Below, piece after piece: positions 1 through 5,739 of a stretch of DNA of 6,007 bases. Position numbers and translations under genes: made by a program. This stretch comes from JANQLU01 sp964434955. GTDB taxonomy: Bacteria > Planctomycetota > Planctomycetia > Pirellulales > Pirellulaceae. The stretch is taken from NCBI GenBank assembly GCA_964434955.1, contig CAYSXI010000250.1:1-6007 (forward strand). The letters run 5' to 3'. Each line of letters starts with the position of its first letter. Position 1 is the stretch's first letter. A model generated the notes under the pieces. The model was not told the DNA's origin. It saw only the letters and a program-made list of their open reading frames with translations, and made no database searches.

Positions 1-2
1 AC

Positions 3-110
3 ATTCGGCAATCCCAGTATTATCTGCTGCGGTGGACAGTTCGGGCGATTGACGCTCCTCCCAATTTCAAACAATATGGCCAATCGGCTTCCATCCTGGG
101 ATTCTTCTGA
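3..110 (+). CDS. Possible 3' end of an upstream gene (5' truncated, unidentified)
   Basis: One forward frame is open from the left edge to a TGA at 108-110, giving about 35 residues rich in aromatic and basic residues (for example YYLLRW near its start) and ending in GILGFF-like hydrophobics (SILGFF). The stop lies only 2 bases before the ATG of the T2SSF gene, a spacing typical of genes in one operon. I do not recognise the protein. A second forward frame is also open across these bases as far as 261, so an open frame here means little by itself. The call rests mainly on spacing and plausible codon use, and the bases could equally be non-coding leader. Confidence 0.3.
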   Translation: MRQSQYYLLRWTVRAIDAPPNFKQYGQSASILGFF

Positions 111-112
111 AC

Positions 113-1195
113 ATGGCAAACGTTTCAATTGCAAAAATGGCCGGACTCTTCCGGCGAATGGCCACCAGCTATCGTGCGGGTGTGGATCTACTAGGAATCC
201 TGCGGCAAGAGTCCGGACACGGTTCGGCAGCCTACCGGCGAGAAATTCGTGCAATTCTTGAACATATTTCAACCGGTGAAAGTTTGGCATCCGGCTTCGC
301 TGTCCGAAAGAACGCATTTCCCGCGCTCGTGATCACGATCGTCGAAGCCGGCGAGCGTGGGGGCAGACTCGAAGAATCGTTTGACCGGCTCGCATCACAT
401 TATGAATCGCTGGTGAAGTTTCGTCGCCGTCTGCTGACGTTGATGGGATGGCCGATGTTTGAACTGTGCTTCTCAATCTGCATCCTCGGGCTGTTGATTG
501 TGATCATGGAATGGATCGCACAGACTTCCGGTCGCGATTCGATCGATTGGTTGGGGTTTGGCAAGAATGCCAAAGGTGAGAACCGGGTCTCAACCGGCGC
601 TTATCTTATGCTTTACATGGGCACAGTGTTTTTCGGATTTGCTTCGGTTGTGGTTTTGGTCATGGGCACCGCCCGCGGCTGGTTCGGAACGTTTCCGATG
701 CAAATCGCCAGGCGGATTCCGTTGTTAGGCAAAATCATTGTTCAAATGGCAATGGCCCGCTTCGCATGGACCTTGGGCATTGCAATTGATGCCGGGATCA
801 GCGCCATGCATAGCGCCCAAATGGCTTTGCGGGCGACCGAGAACTTCTTCTACTCGCGGCACGAAGAAAGCGTGGGGCTGCGAATCCGCGATGGCGAAGA
901 AATCCATCAGGCGATTCGAGAGACGAAAGAATTTCCGGAAGAAGTCGTCATGTTTATCGAAAACGGGGAAACCGCCGGTGAGATCCCCGAAATGATGGGG
1001 CACCTTTCTAAGACCATGGAAGAACGTGCCGAAAACAACCTTCGGGCTCTTGCAATGGTTGGCTTTGTCCTCACATTTTTATTCGTGGCTTTCATTATCA
1101 TCGTGGCAATTTTCTACCTGGTGATTAACTTTATTCTGGGCCCAATCCAGGAAGTACAAAATTCGCTTAATTTGCTTGGATGGATTTGGCCTTGA
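113..1195 (+). CDS. Type II secretion system F family protein (T2SSF domain, GspF/PilC-like)
   Basis: Inner-membrane protein of 360 residues. GspF, PilC and TadB/C relatives form the membrane platform that couples a cytoplasmic ATPase to assembly of a pilus or pseudopilus. Two T2SSF repeats are visible. The first (about 8-130) carries G-ESLASGF (55-62), the FP pair (69-70) and VEAGERGGRLEESF (77-90). The second (about 208-340) carries LGIAIDAGIS (221-230) and FPEEVVMFIENGETAGEIPEMM (274-295), the equivalent of the family's 'GE..G.L' signature. Membrane segments lie at about 116-134, 162-186 and 312-338. It is somewhat shorter than the roughly 400 residues of classical GspF/PilC and lacks their longer N-terminal region. 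ATG 113 is the first usual start after an in-frame TGA at 50-52; only a weak GGGA (98-101) precedes it. No ATPase, pilin or secretin gene is visible in the window, so the machine it serves is unknown. Confidence 0.88.
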   Translation: MANVSIAKMAGLFRRMATSYRAGVDLLGILRQESGHGSAAYRREIRAILEHISTGESLASGFAVRKNAFPALVITIVEAGERGGRLEESFDRLASHYESLVKFRRRLLTLMGWPMFELCFSICILGLLIVIMEWIAQTSGRDSIDWLGFGKNAKGENRVSTGAYLMLYMGTVFFGFASVVVLVMGTARGWFGTFPMQIARRIPLLGKIIVQMAMARFAWTLGIAIDAGISAMHSAQMALRATENFFYSRHEESVGLRIRDGEEIHQAIRETKEFPEEVVMFIENGETAGEIPEMMGHLSKTMEERAENNLRALAMVGFVLTFLFVAFIIIVAIFYLVINFILGPIQEVQNSLNLLGWIWP

Positions 1196-1342
1196 TTCGG
1201 CTAATTCACAGGCATCCTTGAATTTGTATGAAACAGGATGTCCCGCGGAACTGAGTGATAGCATTCGCTGGGTGAGCTTTGGAAAAGTGACCGTGATGGC
1301 TTCGATGCCCTGCCCTCGCACATTTCGAGCCTCGTTTTGACC

Positions 1343-1370
1343 TTGCCCAATTCAGGGGGCGTTTGATACA
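1343..1370 (+). promoter_or_regulatory. Weak candidate promoter for the lipoprotein gene
   Basis: TTGCCC (1343-1348) and GATACA (1365-1370) are separated by 16 bases and resemble sigma-70 -35 and -10 boxes at three of six positions each. An overlapping TTGACC (1337-1342) is a better -35 but is spaced 22 bases away. This would give a 5' leader of about 50 bases. Planctomycete promoters follow this consensus poorly, so the call is tentative. Confidence 0.22.
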
Positions 1371-1412
1371 AGCAGCACCCCTCGAATTCTCATGCCCGGG
1401 CGCGTCGCGTCG

Positions 1413-1420
1413 AAAAGGAG
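1413..1420 (+). promoter_or_regulatory. Shine-Dalgarno sequence that sets the lipoprotein start
   Basis: AAAAGGAG is the clearest ribosome binding site in the window. It lies 7 bases before GTG 1428, 13 bases before ATG 1434, and downstream of the in-frame ATG at 1392. It therefore argues for GTG 1428 as the start and against ATG 1392. Confidence 0.7.
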
Positions 1421-1427
1421 TTTTGAA

Positions 1428-2084
1428 GTGTCAATGTTGCTACGTTTTGCCGGTGTATCTTTTCTTTTAGCGGCAACAGTTTTTGCGACCGGTTGTACAA
1501 CGACGAGAACCTCAGACACGTCACGAACCGGAATGGAGCAGCTTCTGATATCAAACGCGATCGATCAAACGTTGGACAAGGTTTCATTTGAGCCGACACG
1601 CGGTCGAAAAGTGTTTCTGGAGGAAAAATTTTTGGAGAGTGTCGACAAGGCCTATATCGTGGGTTCGCTTCGGCACAAGTTATTGGTTTCGGGGGCCGTG
1701 TTGGTCGACAAAAAAGAGGATAGCGAAATCACGCTGGAAATTCGCTCGGGCGGTGTCGGTACTGACAATGTCGAGAGTTTCGTTGGAATTCCCGGCATGG
1801 CTGTTCCTGGGCCGGCCCCGATTGAGATCCCTGAAATTCGTGTTTACGAACAGGCAAGCCAGTTTGGAACGGCCAAGCTTGGCATGATCGCCTATACGAC
1901 GGAATCGGGCCAAGTCCTATTTGATAGCGCGCGAACGCTGGCGCGGGCGGACGACAATCGATGGAGCATCGCCGGTGTGGGACCTTTTCAGAGTGGCTCA
2001 GTCAGGAACGAGGTCAATGCAAACACTGCAAACACGGATATGACGTTGCGTGTTGCAAATGCACTCCAAGGACAGAAAAAATAG
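1428..2084 (+). CDS. DUF6655-type lipoprotein of unknown function
   Basis: Predicted 218-residue lipoprotein. From GTG 1428 the N-terminus is a short basic/hydrophobic signal peptide ending in the lipobox-like FATGC, with lipidation expected at Cys23, followed by a Thr-rich linker. The mature part begins with the block SRTGMEQLLISNAID, then a K-V-F/L strand (RKVFLEEKFLE), SLRHKLLVSGAVLVDKKEDSE, and EIRSGGVGTD. It ends with the blocks PEIRVYEQASQFGTAKLGMI and WSIAGVGPFQSGSV. I recognise these as the pattern of DUF6655, a family found mainly in Planctomycetes with no known function. An ATG at 1392 is in frame, but it would bury the signal peptide behind 12 extra residues and lies upstream of the ribosome binding site. 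ATG 1434 is a second alternative. It probably sits in the envelope as a membrane-anchored protein. Its neighbours give no functional clue: it is separated from the T2SSF gene by 232 bases and converges on the M16 peptidase. The family name comes from memory of the pattern, not from a search. Confidence 0.82.
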   Translation: MSMLLRFAGVSFLLAATVFATGCTTTRTSDTSRTGMEQLLISNAIDQTLDKVSFEPTRGRKVFLEEKFLESVDKAYIVGSLRHKLLVSGAVLVDKKEDSEITLEIRSGGVGTDNVESFVGIPGMAVPGPAPIEIPEIRVYEQASQFGTAKLGMIAYTTESGQVLFDSARTLARADDNRWSIAGVGPFQSGSVRNEVNANTANTDMTLRVANALQGQKK

Positions 2085-2114
2085 AATCAGCTCGGAGCCA
2101 TGCCCCGAGCTGAT
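2076..2114 (-). terminator. Intrinsic terminator between convergent genes, strongest for the M16 peptidase
   Basis: A perfect 10-bp stem, ATCAGCTCGG (2086-2095) with CCGAGCTGAT (2105-2114), encloses a 9-base loop. Read on the minus strand, the stem is followed after four bases by six T residues (complement of 2076-2081), a standard rho-independent layout for the peptidase transcript. On the plus strand the stem is followed, about 12 bases later, by a T-rich stretch (2127-2150), so it may also stop the lipoprotein transcript, less efficiently. The stem starts just after the lipoprotein stop codon. Confidence 0.68.
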
Positions 2115-2124
2115 GGTCGACTGT

Positions 2125-4878
2125 CTATTTGTCGTTCTTTTCTTTTTCTTGCGGATTGTTCGCGAAGTCACCCGCCGTAACGATGATCAACTTTTTGACG
2201 TCAACCATCTTCTTGATTGACTTGTCAACGTCTGCTTTGGTCAATTCGCGGATGCGTTCTTCGCGATCGTGAACGAATTGCATCGTTCGGTCATTTGAAA
2301 GCTGCGAGTGGATCATGCCAAGCAATCCGGCGTCGCCCGTTCGTTGGCGTTTGGACGTTTGCAGATAGCCTTCTTTAGCTTTTTGAAGTTCTTCTTCGTT
2401 AACGCCACTTTCCACCAAGCGAACCATTTCGTCCGACATCGCCGCGATCAAACGATCTCGGGATTTCGGATTGACGGCGGCGACAGCGAGGAAGGTTCCA
2501 ATGCGGTCCTTGGACGAGGCGTTGTAAATCGACTGAACCATGTAGGAAAGTCCGTCTTTTTGGCGGACGCGGTTGGCGAGTCGATTGGACAAGGCGCCGC
2601 CACCCAAAATCGAGTTTCCGATGAGGAGTGCCTCGTAGTCATCGTCATCATCTTTGGAGTTGAAACGAAGTCCCGCCGCAAAAATCGCATTCTTTTTGTC
2701 GGGTGTTTCGATGATGATCTGTTCGCCGTCCGGTCGGTTCTTAATCGAGTCGGAGATTCGCTGATAAGGTTGATCGGATTTCCAGTCGGCGAGAATTGCC
2801 TTGATCTGGGGTAACGCTTCGTCGGCGTCAAAATCCCCGACGATCGTCAACTCGCCGTAGGTTCCACTCAAGAAGTTCTCATATAGCTCGACGACATCGT
2901 CGCGCGTGACGGCCGTCATTCGCGTTGCTGATTCTTCCGGCGTGGGGATGTAGCGAATGTCCGATTTTTCGCGTGGCTGCATTTTCTGCATCAACGTGTT
3001 GAACGCGAGCGTTTGCGGGTTGGATTTTTGTTGCTCCACGGCAACCAAACCCTCGCTCTTCATGACTTCAAATTCCTTCTCCGGGAAGGTTGGGTTTTGC
3101 AAAACATCTTTGAGAATTTCAATGGCTTTGCCGAGTTTGTCACGTTTGGTTCGGATGTTGAACGTGACACTTCCTGTTCCGCCGGAGGCAGAGAAATTGA
3201 TTTTGTTTTCGTTCAGTTCATCTTTGAGGGCTTGGAATTCACGCGTCTTTGTTCCCCGCGTCCAGAGTCCCGGTAGGAAATCGGCCGCATCGTTTCGGCG
3301 TTTCTTGCTAAGTGTTTCTTCGTTGCCATACTTCAAGGTCAGGCGGAGTCGAACAACGTCGCCACGTGTTTCCTTGGGCAGCAAGGCGTATTTGAAGGTG
3401 TCTGAGAATTGGCCTCGCGTAATTCGTTTTTCGATTTCCAAAGGACTGGTTGCCAGTCGTTCTCCTTCGGAGATTTTCTTCCGGCCTTTGTAGTTTGCGA
3501 CCAGTTTCTTGATGTCTGGACGCGAAGGAACCGTTGCGCGGACGGGCTTCTTGATCGGCTTGAAAATTCCGATCGTGCGGTTGCTTGTGACCAGGTAACG
3601 TTCGGCAACTTTGCTAACGTCATCGGCGGAGACCTTCTCCAGGCGATCACGGTGAAGAAAGAAGAGTCGCCAATCTCCGTAGGCAGACCATTCGCTTAGT
3701 TCAATTGCGAATTGCTGCGTATTGGTCTGAAGATTTTCTCGGCTTTTTAGAAGCTGTTGAACCGCGCGTTTGACGCTTTCCTTGGTGATGTTGTCTTTGG
3801 ATGTTTGAACGGAATCGAGGAGGGCCGCTTTCGTTGTCTCGATTTTGCCTTCCTTTGGAACCTGAGCGGTACAAAGCAACATGCCCGGATCGTATCCGGC
3901 GACTTCCATCGTGGATACCGTCGTCGCGATCTTCTTTTCGACCATGTTTTTGTAGAGAATCCCGCCAGGCTCGTCTCCCAGAATATGGCTAAGGACCTGG
4001 CAGGCCGCATAGTCGGGATGGGCGGCCGCGGGAATGTGATAGCCAACGCCGACGACTCGAACATCACCCACGCGGCTCAGGACGACGGTCCGTTCACCAT
4101 CCTGGGGTGGTTCCTCCGTGTAGGTTTTTTCCAGTTCACGCTTCGGTTTTGGAAGGGAGCCAAATTTTTCCTCAATCAATTCCAGGGCTTTCTTGGAGTC
4201 AAACTTTCCGGCGACAACCAGGACAATGTTGTCCGGCTGGTAATACTTGGCGTAGAAGCGTTTGAGGTTGTGGATCGGAACGCGTTCAAGGTCAATCCGG
4301 TTTCCAATCGTCGACTTACCGTAATTGTGCCATTCGTAGGCGTTCGCCATGATTCGTTGGAAAAGGATGCGATTGGGGTTGTTTTCACCGATCTCAAATT
4401 CGTTTCGAACGACGGTCATTTCGGACAGCAGGTCTTCGGCTTTAACAAAACTGTTGACCAGGCGATCCGACTCGAGGTCCAACGCCCATTCCAAATTTTC
4501 GTCGCTGGCAGGGACGGTCTCGTAATAGTTCGTTCGGTCGTACCAAGTCGTTCCGTTGAAAGTGGCACCGCGATCCTTCATCTCTTTGGGGATATCGCGA
4601 TGTTTGAGCGAACCCTTGAACAATAAATGTTCCAGCAAGTGGGCCATGCCCGTTTCACCGTAGCCTTCGTGACGAGATCCGACCAAAATCGTCATCGCGA
4701 CGGTCAGATTTCCGGAAGAGTTGTCAGGGTAAAGCAAGACCCGGGCACCGTTATCGAGTCGGTATTCGGTGATGCCCTCCACCTCGGTGACTTTGTTGAG
4801 TGATTGAGCGAATAGCGGATTGCAGCAAAACACCACAACCGCGAAAGCTGCGAAAGCGGTCAGAATTCGGCGATTCAT
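2125..4878 (-). CDS. Secreted M16 family zinc metallopeptidase (insulinase/pitrilysin-like, two-half chain)
   Basis: A 917-residue protein, the usual length for a single-chain M16 peptidase with two homologous halves. Residues 1-24 form a signal peptide (MNRR, a hydrophobic stretch, then LFA before Gln25), so it should be exported to the periplasm. The first M16 N-terminal domain (about 40-190) has the inverted zinc motif HLLEH (80-84), with His80 and His84 as zinc ligands and Glu83 as the catalytic base. Glu160 in VVRNE is the third ligand, 76 residues after His84, and Glu153 matches the second conserved glutamate. An M16 C-terminal domain follows (about 200-385). The second half (about 490-900) is catalytically dead: the aligned segment reads AADFLPGLWTRG with no HxxEH. 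It keeps the glycine-rich LGGGALSNRL (758-767) and the Arg...Tyr substrate-binding signature (Arg772, Tyr779). A run of five Asp (743-747) precedes that block and the C-terminus is charged. GGGGA ends 4 bases before the ATG. The likely role is degradation of peptides or unfolded segments in the envelope; the substrate is unknown. Confidence 0.94.
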   Translation of the reverse strand: MNRRILTAFAAFAVVVFCCNPLFAQSLNKVTEVEGITEYRLDNGARVLLYPDNSSGNLTVAMTILVGSRHEGYGETGMAHLLEHLLFKGSLKHRDIPKEMKDRGATFNGTTWYDRTNYYETVPASDENLEWALDLESDRLVNSFVKAEDLLSEMTVVRNEFEIGENNPNRILFQRIMANAYEWHNYGKSTIGNRIDLERVPIHNLKRFYAKYYQPDNIVLVVAGKFDSKKALELIEEKFGSLPKPKRELEKTYTEEPPQDGERTVVLSRVGDVRVVGVGYHIPAAAHPDYAACQVLSHILGDEPGGILYKNMVEKKIATTVSTMEVAGYDPGMLLCTAQVPKEGKIETTKAALLDSVQTSKDNITKESVKRAVQQLLKSRENLQTNTQQFAIELSEWSAYGDWRLFFLHRDRLEKVSADDVSKVAERYLVTSNRTIGIFKPIKKPVRATVPSRPDIKKLVANYKGRKKISEGERLATSPLEIEKRITRGQFSDTFKYALLPKETRGDVVRLRLTLKYGNEETLSKKRRNDAADFLPGLWTRGTKTREFQALKDELNENKINFSASGGTGSVTFNIRTKRDKLGKAIEILKDVLQNPTFPEKEFEVMKSEGLVAVEQQKSNPQTLAFNTLMQKMQPREKSDIRYIPTPEESATRMTAVTRDDVVELYENFLSGTYGELTIVGDFDADEALPQIKAILADWKSDQPYQRISDSIKNRPDGEQIIIETPDKKNAIFAAGLRFNSKDDDDDYEALLIGNSILGGGALSNRLANRVRQKDGLSYMVQSIYNASSKDRIGTFLAVAAVNPKSRDRLIAAMSDEMVRLVESGVNEEELQKAKEGYLQTSKRQRTGDAGLLGMIHSQLSNDRTMQFVHDREERIRELTKADVDKSIKKMVDVKKLIIVTAGDFANNPQEKEKNDK

Positions 4879-4942
4879 GTTGTCCCCGTGGAAAATGTCG
4901 AAAACCTTTCAAACGTCGGTAACCTCAATTCATCAGAAAATA

Positions 4943-4948
4943 ATTATT
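4943..4948 (-). promoter_or_regulatory. Candidate -10 element for the M16 peptidase gene
   Basis: On the minus strand this reads AATAAT, five of six matches to TATAAT, in the most AT-rich patch of the divergent spacer. A TTCCAG lies 16 bases upstream but is a poor -35. It would give a leader of about 58 bases before the peptidase ATG. The evidence is sequence resemblance only. Confidence 0.3.
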
Positions 4949-5116
4949 CGAATTTGTGAAGGGGCTGGAATCCATACTCGTTCGGGGTCCGGTTGTCGGG
5001 ATTCGTTCAGTTGAATCGGGTTAATGAAAGTGGATCGATTGAAATCTGAATTCGGATCACACAAATCGTTTGGCGTGGGCAACACTACTATTGCAGTAGA
5101 TGTTTAGGAAAAGCAT

Positions 5117-5127
5117 TGCAAATTGCA
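5117..5127. repeat. Short dyad TGCAA-A-TTGCA before the receiver gene
   Basis: Two perfect 5-base inverted half-sites surround a single A, 16 bases before ATG 5144. A second small dyad, CTACT-ATTGC-AGTAG, lies at 5085-5099. Both are in the right place to be operators for the receiver gene or to shape its leader RNA. They are short enough to arise by chance, and no regulator is suggested. Confidence 0.25.
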
Positions 5128-5129
5128 TC

Positions 5130-5136
5130 AGGAAAG
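5130..5136 (+). promoter_or_regulatory. Shine-Dalgarno sequence for the receiver-domain gene
   Basis: AGGAAAG ends 7 bases before ATG 5144 and supports that start. A similar AGGAAAAG (5106-5113) lies 9 bases before an in-frame TTG at 5123, so a form seven residues longer is possible. Confidence 0.5.
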
Positions 5137-5143
5137 CATCCCC

Positions 5144-5605
5144 ATGACTCAGCTCGCAAAACCTGTCGTCCTTGTCATCGACCCTTGTGGTCTCGATTTG
5201 ACCGCAACATCCGCGCTTTTGCACGATAACGGCTACGATGTGCACTGTGCCCAGGATCGGGGTGCGGCCCTGAAGGCGGCGACTGAGTTGCCAATTGATC
5301 TGGTGATCTGTGATGTTCAGTTAGACTGCGAGTCGGAAGACAAGCTGGCGGACGAGATTCGTCAATTGCCCGAACGGGGCGATGTGCCCGTCATGTTCAG
5401 TTCGTCAAACCAGATTCCCGATGTGATCCGTCGCACGGACCAATTTGGCTCCAGTTATCACTTGCGAAAGCCCTTTGCGGCAGAAGTCATGCTGGAATTG
5501 GTGGACAAAGCCCTTTGGATGCCACACTTGGTGAACAATCATATTCACCAGCCGCATTTCCATCTTCCAAAAACGGCTGGCAGCGACCTTCCTTCGATGT
5601 CGTAG
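5144..5605 (+). CDS. Stand-alone response regulator receiver (REC) domain protein with His-rich tail
   Basis: A 153-residue cytoplasmic protein made of one receiver domain (about 7-124) and a short tail, with no DNA-binding or enzymatic output domain. Receiver proteins take a phosphoryl group from a histidine kinase on a conserved Asp. Here that Asp is Asp57 in LVICDVQL. Ser86 in VMFSSS replaces the switch Thr/Ser, Tyr105 is at the aromatic switch position, and Lys109 in LRKPF is the conserved lysine. The usual acidic pair is degenerate: VIDP gives Asp13 followed by Pro14 instead of Asp-Asp or Asp-Glu. The tail (126-153) has five histidines within 13 residues (His128, 133, 135, 138, 140). No kinase gene is adjacent, so its partner is unknown; CheY-like or Spo0F-like signalling by protein contact is the likely mode. 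ATG 5144 is preferred over TTG 5123 because it is an ATG with a well-spaced ribosome binding site and begins close to the first beta strand. The gene is divergent from the M16 peptidase, and pntA follows on the same strand 134 bases downstream. Confidence 0.86.
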   Translation: MTQLAKPVVLVIDPCGLDLTATSALLHDNGYDVHCAQDRGAALKAATELPIDLVICDVQLDCESEDKLADEIRQLPERGDVPVMFSSSNQIPDVIRRTDQFGSSYHLRKPFAAEVMLELVDKALWMPHLVNNHIHQPHFHLPKTAGSDLPSMS

Positions 5606-5670
5606 ATTCACCTGGCTTTCGGCTTCGACAGGCTGGTCGACGTTGCAGCCGTCTGGAAAAAATCTGAGCA

Positions 5671-5699
5671 TTGACTATTCTTGACGCTTCGCCATTGAT
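5671..5699 (+). promoter_or_regulatory. Candidate promoter for pntA
   Basis: TTGACT (5671-5676), 17 bases, then ATTGAT (5694-5699) resembles a sigma-70 promoter with a good -35 and a poor -10 (three of six). It would give a leader of roughly 34 bases before ATG 5740. TTGAC recurs at 5681 and 5722, so the box could also be part of a repeated binding site. Confidence 0.27.
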
Positions 5700-5739
5700 G
5701 GCATGCGCGCCCGAATATTCGTTGACGATTGATGCTTCG

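Noticed and set aside
49..261. Plus-strand open frame of 70 codons overlapping the T2SSF start
   Set aside because: It overlaps the T2SSF N-terminal region in another frame, has no ribosome binding site and no recognisable motif.
1211..1242. Inverted repeat GGCATCCT/AGGATGTC just after the T2SSF gene
   Set aside because: The 8-bp stem has one G-U pair, a 16-base loop and no T-run after it, so it is not a convincing terminator.
1273..1341. Small plus-strand frame of about 22 codons in the gap before the lipoprotein
   Set aside because: It has a weak GTG start and no conserved content; this length is expected by chance.
2308..2814. Plus-strand open frame of 168 codons opposite the peptidase's second half
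   Set aside because: It lies fully antisense to conserved M16 sequence, including the LGGG and Arg/Tyr blocks, and its product resembles no family I know.
3757..4626. Long plus-strand open frame of 289 codons opposite the M16 peptidase
   Set aside because: The minus strand here encodes conserved M16 sequence with the catalytic HLLEH and Glu160. The plus-strand translation shows no recognisable domain, so it is a shadow frame.
5070..5095. TGGCGTG...TTGCA resembling a sigma-54 promoter before the receiver gene
   Set aside because: The GG and GC pairs are 19 bases apart instead of 10, so the spacing rules out a normal -24/-12 element.
5621..5650. Hairpin TCGAC-AGGCTG-GTCGA after the receiver gene, with outer GGCT/AGCC
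   Set aside because: The inner stem is only 5 bp, the outer pairing needs a 6-base bulge, and no T-run follows on the plus strand.
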